A stretch of DNA of 64,000 nt from Cyclina sinensis (lineage: Eukaryota > Mollusca > Bivalvia > Venerida > Veneridae): the NCBI GenBank assembly GCA_012932295.1, contig JAAONU010000008.1, forward strand, positions 37,686,949 to 37,750,948. The letters are read 5' to 3'. A model generated the notes under the pieces. That model was not told the DNA's origin. It saw only the letters and a list, made by a program, of their open reading frames with translations, and ran no database searches. This document shows, one piece after another, positions 12,428 through 24,161 of the stretch (positions are counted from its first letter, which is position 1; every line of letters starts with the position of its first letter). A program made the position numbers and the translations under genes.

Positions 12428-13540
12428 AATTCGTCCTCGGTCAATATCATTTTCACAGGTCTTTTAAAACGCATACTGACCTGATCATAACTGGATAATA
12501 TCCTATGCTAATTGACATTTTACCACCATGTTTAATTCGCTTACAATGGCAAACGTCCTTGAATAACATTTTTGTGGCGATGCATTTTAAGAACTATGCT
12601 CTTATGTTCTTGTTGTCTTTTTAAAGTTGTTAAGACATTTCTGATGTTATATATGCTAAGAATAAGTGACGCGTTACAATGAGAGAATCTTTTGGGTGAC
12701 TTATTTTTTAATCGAAACTTGACTTGTTACATAATCCCACAGATTATTCATTCTAGCTACCGAAACTAATTACTACGTCATATCCGCGGGATAAGTCGAA
12801 TTTACATGCCTCGTATAGGCATGGTTACAGCAAATTAGTTCTAATGACAACGTCATTGAATTTACGTGTAGCGAAAGTCTCAAGTATTTTAATACTTTAA
12901 TTAAACGATTACACAGACATGCGTACAGAAATCGTATATTAAATTAACGAGACGTAGGTTTTATCTTCTAAACAATGATTTAATTAACGTGATGTCCAGT
13001 AACTGTGTATATTTACATGTTTTCAGTTCTTGAAAGTCTGTTATATAATTGGACATACGTGCAATATGGTTGTCACATAAATATCTAGTTTACAAGAAGC
13101 AGTCTTGAGGTATCCATTTTCCAAATAAAATTTAAACTCAGTTTATGAAGCAAATATTGATATCAAAATAATGAAGGAATACTTTCAGTTACGACAGTCT
13201 GGTATCTTTTAAAGGCTTCGGTGTCTAGCAAAATTTCCAAACACGTCATTATTTTCTAATGATATACGGTCCTTTTAGCATTTTAAGTTGCTTCTAAAAA
13301 AGCTGAACCCATGACAATCAATAACATAACTTCTCGAGAGCATTTATTTTATTTATTAATCTATTTATTTCATTTAAATATTGATCTACTTTTGGCGTTA
13401 AAATGTTTAAGCCCGGACACTGTAAACGGTGAATTCTATTTGTTTTTTCTGTGTTAGCTAGCACACTATCAGACTTGCAACAAATTCATTTATTCTATGT
13501 TGGTTTTGACATTTTTATGATATCACATTCTTGGACATGC
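12428..13540. other. AT-rich DNA with a short hairpin
   Basis: 12805-12823 is a perfect 7-bp stem (CATGCCT/AGGCATG) with a 5-base loop, in a stretch richer in CpG than its surroundings. No gene recognised. Confidence 0.5.
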
Positions 13541-13900
13541 CTTTGCGTGCGTGCGTGCGTGGTAGCGTGCGTGCGTGTGTTGTAGCGCGCGTACGTGTGT
13601 GATAGCGTGCGTGCGTGTGTGGTAGCGTGCGTGCGTGAGTGGTAGCGTGCGTGCGTGTTTGGTAGCGTTCGTGTGCGCGTGGTAGCGTGCGTGCGTGTGT
13701 GGTAGCGTGCGTGTGTGGTAGCGTGCGTGCGTGAGTGGTAGCGTGCGTGTTATGTAGCGTTCGTACGCGCGTGGTAGCGTGCGTGCGTGTGTGGTAGCGT
13801 GCGTGCGTGTGTGGTAGCGTGCGTGCGTGTGTGGTATTGCGCGTGCGCGCGTGGTAGCGTGCGTGCGTGTGTGGTAGCGTGCATGGGTGTGTATGCGTAA
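13541..13900. repeat. GTGCGTGC-rich 20-bp minisatellite
   Basis: About 18 copies of a 20-bp unit ggtagcgtgcgtgcgtgtgt with small variants (gcgcgc, gtgttatg). The long alternating purine-pyrimidine runs are the sequence class that can adopt Z-DNA. Minus-strand open frames over it (13523-14005) give His/Thr/Ala/Arg repeats and are almost certainly not coding. Confidence 0.93.
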
Positions 13901-16900
13901 CTTTGTACTTTGTAACTTTGGTACTGGGGAATTGTTATTTTCATAAATCTTAATAACTCTCTCCTTTAAGGGCCTTGATACAATTCTTTTGAAACGAAGA
14001 GACAAGAAAAACGAGATTCGGTATTTTGCTCATGAAACGCTTATACACTTTAAAATATTTAATATAACTAACAGCGATACTGCTTAGTAATTTGTTTTGC
14101 CATTAGAAAAACAAATGCAGATTGGTTTTTCAATGATAAAACCATCAGGTTGATGTTTAACAAAAATCACGGCGCATCTAACAAATGTCAGCAAGACATT
14201 CAAATGTACATTAATCGGTGTGTGACGTATACGTGACGTCATCAATCTAAAAGAGAATTTCAATGAATTTAGCAGGAAGTTGAAACAAGGAAATGTTTTA
14301 GGAAACTCCTTTGAATTAATTTCAAATATAACTACACATTTTCCTCTGAAATTACTAAACATTTAGCAAGATGTCGTAAAATATGAACGGGCACACCTAA
14401 ATTCTACATCATCAATATAGATCTAGTCACGATTATTTCGCCTCCGAACAGCATAACAGATTATTTTTATTTGAATGATGATGTTAGAAAAACAGAAGCC
14501 TTTTTTACAGCAAAACCTGAACATAATGTAGGCTAACAATCACTCGATCAGTGTATAAAGGCAAACTCGTTTACTGCTCGTTGTGACATACTGGGAATGC
14601 CACTCGGTTCATACTATTCTTAAAAACTTGTCACAAAACGAATTTTGAGATTTTAGATTTACACGCATTTCACTGTTCTGTTCTGTCCTGCCGGTGCCAA
14701 AGTTAAAATGTATTGCGCTAATTGCGATGGCAGAGGTAAAATCAACGGTCTGAGAGTAGGAGATATTTTTTATCATCTTTATTAAAATAAGACAAGACTT
14801 AGTGTTGTCAGAAAAGAAAAAAATAGTTTGACCCTTGTGACTACACATTTTCAGTATTAAAGAGTCAATTCCCTAAAACTGTTTGTAACGGATGTGATTT
14901 CGTAGATAAATATATAATTATTAGATTAACCAGTTTCTCTCTAGTTTGACAAAATTCAAAATATCTCCTTCTTCAGGATAAGACGATCATATTCAGATAT
15001 AAGAACATCGAAAATCATATTCTGTGGCGTGAAGTCAATAATATCTTGTGTCAGTGTGATTAGTCGGCAAACATTAAATTTTATATCTAAAAAGTAGTTA
15101 CCAAGGAAGCCATTCGACGATTTCTGAAAACACTACTGTTCAAAATTTATACAAAATAGGATCGAAATACTGTTTTCATTTGTTTCTTATTGGTACTCCT
15201 TGTAATAATGGAAATATACGATTAAGTCTCAAACCGTTAGTTTTCTGTCTGCCACCAGAATGCGCGCACCCTTATTTAAACCTTAGCGAAAGCGCGGTAA
15301 GTAGCCGTCGTTTGAACAAATAGCAATTTTAGAACGTTGAGCTCAATGGATTGAAACGAAAGCAATTTAACGGTAGCTCTTACTTTTCAAACTGAAGAGT
15401 CCTTTTCAATCCTTTTTCTCTGAGTGGAATGAGAAACTAACAATATATACGGCCTGTAAGTAATATGATATGTAAGTAATATATTTCTAATGCATCGTGA
15501 CAATGGTAAACATGTTAATGAGACGTGCGTAAGTCGTATTACTCAAATGTCAACGAGTATTTTTTTTCTTTCTTTTTATACAAAAATGGCGTCATTTATT
15601 TACTGGAAAGCGGAGGTGTGTCATTTAAATTGTTTAAGTTACGAGGACTACCTGGTTATATCACTACCTGGAGATATCCTAGTTTTTTAATGAGCATGTT
15701 TAAAAAACAGGATACAAAGGAGAAAAACGAATTCAATATATAATAAGTACGTACTAAATAGCATAGACAAAATACACCATTAGTACGCTTGCACCAGTTT
15801 ACAAAACGAATTACAAGTCAAATGTTTGAACGCCGCCAAATGGAGGGCGGGTTGCGATAATTTAGTAATGTTGGGTTAAATGTATGGTGGTTAACCAAAT
15901 ATAATCTTTTTGCACTCTGATTTTGTATATGGCTGACATTTGTTAATGTTTAATGCTAAAAAAGATTATTCTACGTCAAGTCTATAGGAATTGTTTCCTC
16001 TGTACAAAAATTGGCTGCTGTCACGTTATGCTGTTTTTGACTAAGGGAGTGGAATTAAACAGAAATCATTCACCTAATAATCAAAAGATATTATTTTTAA
16101 TTTTCCTACCTCTATAATTCATAAATATAAATTTACTTATTTTTTAACAGTTCACATACGAAAACAAATTATTTCGGAAAAATAGTTGATTCGAACCCAT
16201 GCTAGAAACTTGCGTCCTTACTAAAAATAACATCGTAGTCATTCGTTTAAAATTAGTTATTTCCGTAAAATTTAGACTGGTTCGCGCTATCAAATCAAAG
16301 AACACACTGTGAGATCAGTTTACAGTCTAAAAGAAGTTACGTCACCCCATGGAAATTTTACTTACTGCATTCAAACAGGGCGGCGTGTTACAATGGAGAC
16401 ATTAAAGGACTATCTGCCCTGAATACTCTCTGATATTACACTGGTCCTTCCATTCGGATTCCTCTGCTTTTATCGCTATTTTCTCTTTTGGTATGGTGAT
16501 AATTAAGCCTAATTATTTGCAACAATGGTAGTCAAATTACACATTAAGTTTAGCAACATGTTTTCTTTAACACCATTATCTTTGGTATTTAAGTGACAAT
16601 TTTCACAACCTAAAGTCAAGACCATCACATATAAGAAACAAGGATAAAGTTAGAAGATTCCAACTGAAAGGACCAATGTGCTATTTAGTCTACCTTACAT
16701 GTTATCTCAGTAAGGGATATAATTTGTTATCAGGAATGTCCCTCATTGTTCGCAAGAAGTCAAGAAACTTACTGAGGAAAAATGAGTGCAATGCACAACA
16801 TATCATTAACAGCTATTTAAACGAAATTTAAATATAACTTCCACAAACTGAACATCAAAACACTCGCAAAGCTTTATTTTTGACTGTCAACACGTTAGAC

Positions 16901-17315
16901 CTATTTCTCTTCGTTTAAACTTCAGCCATATGCAAATCTATATTGCATTCTTATTTTTCATTTTAGGTATAAAACCTTACCGTTATGACATTTACAGTGT
17001 TTTTTTTCTTTCAGTATTTGTTACAGTGTATGAATTATTTATGAAAACAAGTAAATAATTAACTTTCTATTTGAGAGGCAAAATTGGTCATTTTTCTCGA
17101 AATCAGTCAGCGGTTGCAATCAAATTTGATTTAATTTAATTTTAGAGTACACGACATGATCAGTATGACTTTGTCTCACTGTGAAATGAAGAAAGCAATT
17201 AAACAATTAAATTAAAGATAGAATGATACATTTTAATTAACCTAAATAACTTTGAAACTATAATGACATAAAATTATTATCTCTACAATAATCGTAGTTA
17301 ACATAAACTTTGCAG
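13901..17315. other. AT-rich intergenic or intronic DNA, no gene recognised
   Basis: A CRE-like palindrome TGACGTCA lies at about 14234 (in acgtgacgtcatc). Open frames 14084-14362, 14609-14848, 15490-15690 and 15525-15743 have no recognisable domain. The box B-like gattcgaacccatgc at 16189-16203 has no box A partner. Confidence 0.5.
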
Positions 17316-17528
17316 GTTATTGGGATGTTCAAGTCATTAGTTTTTAATTATGGCGTGCCTTTATTTACACATTTTTCACTAAACGAGCGGACAATAAAAT
17401 GTCAAGCTGTAATGAAAGAGGTAGGAAAAGCAAAAATCAGATATATTTCTCAGAAGTGTGTATTTTTAGATGATTTATACATCAGTTCAACACTTGATTT
17501 TAAAGTTGAAATTAATGATGTTTTAAAC
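17316..17528 (+). CDS. candidate internal coding exon, unknown protein
   Basis: An open segment of 71 codons is bounded by a fair acceptor (ataaactttgcag, AG at 17314-17315, with gttaac about 20 bp upstream as a possible branch site) and a strong donor (GTGAGA from 17529). It is phase 0 at both ends. The peptide starts VIGMFKSLVFNYGV and has alternating hydrophobic stretches such as KAKIRYIS and TLDFKVEIND, consistent with a beta-rich extracellular-type fold, with two cysteines (in TIKCQAV and SQKCVFL). Its amino-acid mix is more balanced than that of neighbouring AT-driven frames. I do not recognise the family. It may be linked to the exon at 23966-24161, but the phases do not join directly, so at least one more exon would be needed. 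Could still be chance. Confidence 0.4.
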
Positions 17529-18188
17529 GTGAGAAAAGAACCTAAATACAAACCAAAACGGAATACAGACTGAATTATATCATCCTTGTGTATTTTTAAA
17601 TATATTTTGTTTAATGAATCTCGGATAAAGAAAGGTATTTCGAGGGGAAAAACAGATAAGGAAAGCGGTCAGCTTGTCAGAATACAGATAAGTGGTTGAG
17701 GTTTTGTCCAGTGGCTTTGCAGTAGCTATCACATTGCTTCTACAGGTAAATCAGCATAAACCACCAGATAAGAAAGTTGGTCAATTGTTAAACAGTCTCA
17801 GGTATTCCGGTATGGGTCGTTAATTATTCAGCTCATCCTCTGTGTTGCATTGTTTATTGTACATGTTAAAAGCTTATTGTTAAGTGTCTTAAAAAATTGT
17901 ACTGATAAAGTAATACTACGTGACCTTGTAATTATATTTTATATTATAATATAAAGTTAATAAATATTATGTTCTGTTCTGTTCTGTTAACTGATCGATT
18001 TTAGTCAGTGGCAATACTTAAATATTAGCTTCCAAGTTGTTTACTAGTACGCAGTTACAAAATGGCATGATCACGTGACAGGAATGTGACATTCAGTAAC
18101 ATCTATGTCATTTTGTATTGCATTGTTCTAAACCACCCTTGTAGTCATGTATAAACTTATTGCCAACTGTTGAAATGCGTTTGGTTTT
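17529..18188. other. non-coding stretch with a retroposon-like tail
   Basis: 17970-17988 is a (TTCTG)n tail after aataaatattat, like the tail at 10047-10066; the sequence upstream (about 17640-17969) could be its body, but no head was identified. Confidence 0.4.
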
Positions 18189-18206
18189 TGTTGTTGTTGT
18201 TGTTGT
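18189..18206. repeat. (TTG)6 microsatellite
   Basis: Six uninterrupted ttg units followed by tagttg. Confidence 0.9.
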
Positions 18207-19087
18207 AGTTGCATTCAAACCCTGCTACGATCCTCCCTCTAATAGATTGTAGTTTATTTTTAAATGCCCTTGTTCGATGCCTGGTGCAGATCTGGTTTTA
18301 ATCAATCTCAATACGACACTGGCAGTTGGGAACATAAAGCATTTTTGGAACATTGAGAGGTGTTTACCGCGTTAGTATACCCATGATTTTAGACAGAGGA
18401 CGTAGCAAAAATATTCGTTATTTTTATATTATGTTTCATTTAAATTTCACAAACATATTTAAAAAGAATATTAATGAGAAACTGTTTCAGAATGAACAAA
18501 TGTATTGACAAAGCAAACAAGCACAATTCCTAGTGGGAGAGAACTGTATGAGGCTGTGTTAACCCAGTTCAAGAAATTTACAATTCTGTTAATTGGCTGT
18601 TAAATTGTACGATACTAAAAAATAAAGTAAAATAAAGTAAATAAAAATAAACCAAATAAATTGTAAATTATTAGAGTAAATGCACTAATGCATTTGCAGA
18701 GTGCCTGTTAGAGTTAGGACACGTCAAAGAGAGCTGGTTGTTCTACAGTAATAGACGCTAAAATATTAGGACAAGAAGAAAAAAAATCAGTGCCCTCCTA
18801 TCTAAGAATTTTCTCTCATTGTGTTATAGATAGCTCAGCTGTGAATTCGCGCGACACTGCTAGCATTTCCACCTGCCTTTAAGAAAGAAACAATAATTAA
18901 ACAAGGGTGAAATGCTAAAGCAAAGCGTCTGAAACTCTAAGAAACATGTAACATCAGTTCACATTGAATGTATATTGTTTGAATAAAATTTCTGAATCAT
19001 TTACTTCTTTCACAAATCCCTTCAAGTCCATTAAAGCAATTCTAAAGACAAAGATGTGGATCGATGGAACCAATCGTTGGAGGCCAT
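18207..19087. other. AT-rich, no gene recognised
   Basis: Includes an A/T-rich low-complexity tract (about 18608-18665) of aaataaagtaaa units. Confidence 0.5.
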
Positions 19088-19785
19088 TCTCGAGACACAA
19101 TTATTTATTGAATCAACTGCTGAGTCAGTCGTAAGACACAAATCGATTAAGATAGTGTCGCTGCTGAGTCAGTCGTAAGACACAAATCGATTAAGATAGT
19201 GTCGCTGCTGAGTCAGTCGTAAGACACAAATCGATTAAGTTAGTGTCGCTGCTGAGTCAGTCGTAAGACACAAATCGCTTAAGTTAGTGTCGCTGCTGAG
19301 TCAGTCGTAAGACACACATCGATTAAGTTAGTCTCGAGACAAAATTCTTACTTGAACCAATATTTGAGTCATTCTTAAGATACCAATCGATATATGGAAT
19401 TAACTACTGGGTCAGTAGTAAGATACCAATCGATTTTACTAGTCTCGAGACACAATTCTTACTTAAATCAATATTTGAGTCATTCTTAAGATACCAATCG
19501 ATTTAACTAGTCTCGAGACACAATGCTTACTTGAACCAATATTTGAGTCATTCGTAAGATACCAATTGATTTTTTTAGTCTCGAGACACAAATGTTAATT
19601 GAACCAATTAATAAAATCCATCTACAGACATCAACAGAATACAACTATCTCGAGACATAATTGTTACCTGAACCAGTGGCTGAGTCAGCTGAGTCATTCC
19701 TAAGATACCTATCGATTTTGTTAGTCTCGAGGCACCATTGTTTATTGAACCAATTCATTGTTACGATCTCTCTCGAGACATATAT
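19088..19785. repeat. 68-bp satellite with an embedded 44-bp sub-array
   Basis: The landmark tctcgagac occurs at 19088, 19332, 19443, 19511, 19579, 19648, (variant) 19725 and 19771. 19443-19511-19579 are exactly 68 apart, and 19579-19648 is 69. Within the first interval (244 bp), ctgctgagtcagtcgtaaga repeats at 19161, 19205, 19249 and 19293, exactly 44 apart. The 44-bp unit equals the 68-bp unit minus about 24 bp (the agacacaattatttattgaa segment). 244 is 68 + 4x44, so a deletion derivative was amplified inside the older array. The 44-bp copies are nearly identical while the 68-bp copies are diverged. Confidence 0.9.
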
Positions 19786-20186
19786 TGAATAACTCAGTCG
19801 CGTGGCAAAACTGCCAAACGAAGTAATCAGTAAAGAAAACAGCCAGTGGCTTCTTCATAAATAAATTATGTAAATTACATTCTATACACAATGTTATATG
19901 CTCACCCCAACCCCGACTTTTTTTTTAATTTGTCTTTCATCTTGTCATAAGAAGTCGACAAATAAATAACAACAGTGCATTTTTGCCAAACAAGAGAGGA
20001 AAAGCAAGAAACAATTCTAAGAACATTAACAGAAATAGACAGAAACTATGTACTGTCAATAAAATCCCTCTCGCAGACACAACACGTATGTTTAGATTAT
20101 TAGCATACCTTTTTTATTTTCATTACCGTCTTCCTTTTCATTTTAACAGTTTTTAAAACTTTATCTTTTCAAAAATTAGAAACTAA
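19786..20186. other. AT-rich, nothing recognised
   Basis: No open frame or repeat of note between the satellite and the fold-back element. Confidence 0.5.
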
Positions 20187-20190
20187 ATAC

Positions 20191-20718
20191 AAGGTCTTCC
20201 AGAATAAAAAAGGGAATTCCATTTGTCCTTTTTCTCGGGGTACATACATGGGGGAACATTACTCAATCTCACCTAAACGATATGGGAATGTTCCTCCATC
20301 TCAAGTAGTTGATAGAAAAACGTTCCTCAATCTAAACTAGTAGATAGAGGAACATTCCCCCAACTCAGCTAGTAGGTAGGGGAACATTCCTCCATCTAAA
20401 CTAGTAGATAGAGGAACATTCCTCCATCTCAGTAGTAGATAGGGGAACATTCCTCCATCTCAGTAGTAGATAGAGGAACATTCCTCCATCTAAACTAGTA
20501 GATAGAGGAACATTCCTCCATCTCAGTAGTAGATAGGGGAACATTCCTCCATTCCCCAATATGTTCCCCAATCTACTAGTGAGATTGCGCAATGTACCTC
20601 TATCTACTAGAAGGAGGAACGTTCCTCTATCTACCACTTGAGATGGGGGAATGTCCCCCCCATCTATGTTCTCTCAGAAAAGGGACAAATGGAATTTCCT
20701 TTTTTTCTGGAAGGCCTT
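20191..20718. mobile_element. fold-back (MITE-like) element with minisatellite core
   Basis: Inverted termini of about 50 bp: the left begins AAGGTCTTCCAGAATAAAAA and continues to ccatttgtcc; the right, read in reverse, begins AAGGCCTTCCAGAAAAAAAG and continues to ccatttgtcc. A matching ATAC is present on both sides (20187-20190 and 20719-20722), a possible 4-bp target duplication. The interior is a 31-32-bp repeat (gaggaacattcctccatct then a gtagata-type linker; copies at 20411, 20442, 20473, 20505) whose last copies flip strand, so the whole element is palindromic. No coding capacity, so non-autonomous. The open frame 20401-20637 (minus) is repeat read-through. Confidence 0.8.
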
Positions 20719-20730
20719 ATACATGTTTAT

Positions 20731-20754
20731 TATCGCCGTTCCTGGACGGCGATA
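20731..20754. repeat. perfect 8-bp-stem hairpin
   Basis: TATCGCCG, an 8-base loop ttcctgga, then CGGCGATA. It lies 12 bp beyond the fold-back element and is GC-rich for its context. It is too close to a T-run on only one side to call a terminator-like structure; it may be an end of another MITE. Confidence 0.7.
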
Positions 20755-21778
20755 TATACAATTAACAAGATTTGAACAGTTTTGCCTGTACACCGCCTGC
20801 CTTTAGCCAATCAAAGCGAATAATTTCATATCACATGATAACAAAATGGACGTCATAAATCTTCAGCAAGGGGTGTGTAAATGGACTCGCCCAACCGCCA
20901 TGTTTGTCGGGTTACTTATTCTTACAACTGAAAAATACCATCATCAATGTACAAACTCAGTACCAGTCTTCAGACTCTTTCGGGATAACACAAGATAATC
21001 GCAATATTTTTTGCTACATGTCATTTCTAACTAGAGAATGTAGTCTAAATAAGAGTATGTTTTGTTTGGTTTTTCCAAAACTTGCACTTAAAGAAAAAAA
21101 ATTAAATGCTTGCTTCCGGGCGATTCTAATCAGGATACAAACTCTCCGCAGCGGTTACTTCCCCTGATCAGTACAGTTAAAGTAGCAAAGCTAGACGTAC
21201 CCGGTGCGAGGAGTTTGATCAGGATATATCCGTGTTTAATATATGCTTGTTTAGGGTCACGGCAATATCGTATTTTTTTACCTAAAATTTATTCTGTTTA
21301 AATTTTACATGTAATATTCTTATGATATTGAAGAATAGTATCTAGCTTTTGTTAAGTAAACATTTTTTTAGTAATAAATAAAGTAAATAGCTACGCAAAT
21401 AGCTAATTAATTATGCGTAGACTGGTTTAAAACAAAGCAATATTTACAAGGTTTTTAATGCTGCAAATTAACATGACGTATAAAGATATTGGCATGCTTT
21501 TCATAAAGAAGCCAAATCATCCGCTTTCAAAAATAACCCAGCTACAATAAAAACTACAATGTATACTTCACCTGCTTTATTATTTCTGTTTGAAAATTAT
21601 CAGATATAACTTCGCTTTTCACTGCAAAGCATGCTATAAAATTATCAAATCAATGAATACATTAATCAAATCAATGAATACATTCATCTATGGATAAGAC
21701 GTCATACATGGCTGAACGGCTAATTCAAGCATTTTTGGAAATGCTAATACTTGTAATCTCTACAACTTTTGACGTTTC
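20755..21778. other. no gene recognised
   Basis: A CpG-bearing spot around 20840-20920 (aaaatggacgtcataa, actcgcccaaccgccatg) resembles promoter DNA but has no start codon followed by an open frame. A fragment related to 11433-11705 lies at 21137-21156. Confidence 0.4.
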
Positions 21779-22010
21779 TATTGACACAGACAGTTCTGTG
21801 TTATCTTGGCTATTGACACCGACTGTTCTATGTTATATTGGCTATTGACACGGGCTGTTCTATGTTATCTTGGTTATTGACACCGACTGTTCTATGTTAT
21901 ATTGGCTATTGACACGGGCTGTTCTATGTTATCTTGGCTATTGGCACGTGCTGTTCTATGTTATCTTGGCTATTGACACGAGCAGTTCAATGTTATCTTG
22001 ACTATTGACA
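21779..22010. repeat. exact 32-bp tandem repeat, eight copies
   Basis: The landmark tattgacac (tattggcac once) begins at 21779, 21811, 21843, 21875, 21907, 21939, 21971 and 22003, always 32 bp apart. The unit reads tattgacacgggctgttc then tatgttatcttggc. Two variants (caccgactgttcta with ttatattgg, and cacgggctgttcta with ttatcttgg) alternate, suggesting a 64-bp higher-order unit. Confidence 0.93.
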
Positions 22011-23163
22011 CATGTAATACATACAAATAGGTGCATTAAAGGTGATATGTATAGCAGTAGTCTTGTTTTTTCTTTACAGACGTTAATTAAAACTGCAATA
22101 AGACTGTAAGGAACAGAGACAATTCTCTAAGATAAACCCGTTAAAACTACACTCATCCGTTTTGAAAATCATTTTCTCAATTTCTGCACAGACAAAGATC
22201 CCTAGCATAATGCAGAGTCTTTACCGGTAACTACATAATAGCCATTGTATTTTTTTAACTAATCTCCAAGTGGTGCTTTAAGATCCCACAAGTAATGCAA
22301 TGGGAAACATAATAATAGGTTATTGTAAATCAGACGTCATTAGACCGAGATCGTGGATGTTACAGTTTATGTATGTTTCAAGGAAACATTAAATAAAATA
22401 TTTTTTTTATTTGGATTACATAAGATTTGCCTTAGAAGCATACACGGAATAGTTCCGAAAAACTACCATAATCTTGTAGGAACAGGAGACAATCAAAGAA
22501 AGCACAGCACGTAGCCCTAAAATGTTTGAACGGTAACACAAAGGTGACAGTCCATATCAGTGTTAATCGTGCTGCCTTCCAAAAGAAGTCTTTGAAATGA
22601 CTCGCTTCATTGTATAATATATTATATAATTAATATTGTAAGTATGTAGTATTACATACTTTAACATAGCTGTGTATTATTCGTGAAGGAAAAATGACAT
22701 TTAAATCCCTAGTAACATTTACACTTCCTCTAACGATATTAAAAGACACGAAAGGATTACATAATATTTTGAAAGTCTCGCTACAGGTCATTGATAATCT
22801 CGTGTAATCTCGAAAGATCTTGCTACAAGTCGTTGATAATCTCGCGATATTTTGAATAATCTTCCCTGTCTGCGATGCGTTTGTGCAATGCTTGCAATAA
22901 AACCTGGGTTCCATTAAATTGGTCGGTAAAAACAAGTTCAATTTCACTGGTAATCTTATCAGTTTTTTTTAGTCGCTTTCAAAGTCTCAGATGGTCAAAA
23001 ACCATTACAAATAAAAAATCTCGTCTGTTGTCAAACGCGTGTCGAATGTTACCATAGTATTTCAATGGCAATTATGCTGTTATCGGCAGACACTATAGCA
23101 AGTACGAAAATCTTTTCAAGAATGGTGTAATTTTACAGTACTTATACAATACTTTTACGTTTG
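22011..23163. other. no gene recognised
   Basis: Around 22775-22860 two diverged copies of a phrase gataatctcg(c/t)g...tcttgctaca suggest a short decayed repeat, which also explains the repetitive open frame 22630-22947 (minus). Confidence 0.45.
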
Positions 23164-23236
23164 AAGAGAATGGTCAATGGTTAGAGTGCCGGACTTCAAA
23201 TCAGGAGGTCCTTGGTTCGAATCCCTCCAGCGGTTA
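23164..23236 (+). repeat. tRNA-like relic, probably a SINE head
   Basis: Box A-like TGGTCAATGGTTAGAGTGCC (23171-23190) and box B GGTTCGAATCC (23214-23224). A plausible anticodon arm CCGGA/CTTCAAA/TCAGG would give anticodon TCA with one mismatch. The T stem beyond box B pairs poorly, and no CCA-ready acceptor is formed, so a working tRNA is unlikely. Confidence 0.55.
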
Positions 23237-23965
23237 GAATTCCAAGAGCCTTTGTCGCATTCCATGCGCATTCCTGGAAAATTATGATATTTCAAATGCA
23301 TTTGTTACCATCCCATCAAGATCGTGATTAAAGATAAACTCCTCCTTTGACGAACTTTCACGACAAAATTACAGCTTCAACTGGTACTCATTTATGTATT
23401 AATTTTCAAAGGGTAGCGTTAAATGAGGCTGACTTACTTCTTCTTAGCTTATTCGCAAAACAGAGAAACTAATTACTTCTATCTTAATATAGACGAGCAG
23501 GTTTTGTTGTATAAATGCATTTCTTGAAATACAAGATAATATCAAGACGTAATGGTCATGTAACTGTATCATTTCTGCGTGATTAAGTAACAGGAGGACT
23601 AGTTGGTATTTGTAACAGACCCAGATTTCAACAACATTCTTTGCTGCTGCACGTATGTCAATGATTATTGTGTCTGCCTGTTTGCGCAACATAACAAAAA
23701 CAGGAAAAAGCTTTCTTTGGAATGTTTTTGAACCACGATACAAAGTCCGTTGACTCTGAGCTCAGATGCATTTATATATTACCGCTTTGTTTCAAACAAA
23801 TTATTTTTATTGCTGTTCACGTTTTTATCTTGCGCTAATAAATCACTTAAATGAAATTGCTGACTATTGATGGTGAACTATCATGCATTCGGGAGAGGAG
23901 AGCTGTCACAGGACATGTCTTACTATTGAGAAAACCGTTTCTCTCACTCTGTTAACCTGTGCCAG
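23237..23965. other. no gene recognised
   Basis: The 99-codon minus frame at 23444-23743 has a balanced composition (ADTIIIDIRAAAKNVVEI) but no splice sites or domain that I can support. Confidence 0.4.
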
Positions 23966-24161
23966 TTGCAGGGTCTATAGCTGTATATATTCCTGCATAT
24001 CTTTATCAGACTTCAAAAGACTTCTATATTGTGTTTCGAAGACTTGGTGACAAGACAAAGTTTCAGTGGTACGATGTATCGAAGCAGAGCAAAACAGTTT
24101 TCATTTCTGGACATTTTGATATTTCACAGTGTAAGGAGTTAGACATTTTCGTCGATCTAAG
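23966..24161 (+). CDS. candidate internal coding exon, unknown protein
   Basis: A pyrimidine-rich tract (ccgtttctctcactctgtta) leads to AG at 23964-23965 (or an alternative AG at 23970-23971). The open segment ends at a good donor (AAG then GTTTGT from 24162). The peptide contains AVYIPAYLYQTSKDFYIVF, then DKTKFQWYDVS, then TVFISGHFDISQCKELDIF. It has well-spaced aromatic and charged residues, one Trp and one Cys, unlike the AT-biased random frames nearby. It looks like part of a beta-sandwich extracellular domain, but I do not recognise a family. It begins in phase 1 and ends in phase 2, so it cannot splice directly to 17316-17528. Confidence 0.45.

Noticed and set aside
13523..14005. 160-codon His/Thr/Ala/Arg-rich frame on the minus strand
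   Set aside because: It translates the 20-bp GTGCGTGC minisatellite.
16183..16250. tRNA-like element on the minus strand
   Set aside because: A box B-like string (gattcgaaccc) is present but no box A at a suitable distance.
20731..20754. Hairpin as a bacterial-type terminator
   Set aside because: The window is clearly eukaryotic and no T-run follows the stem.
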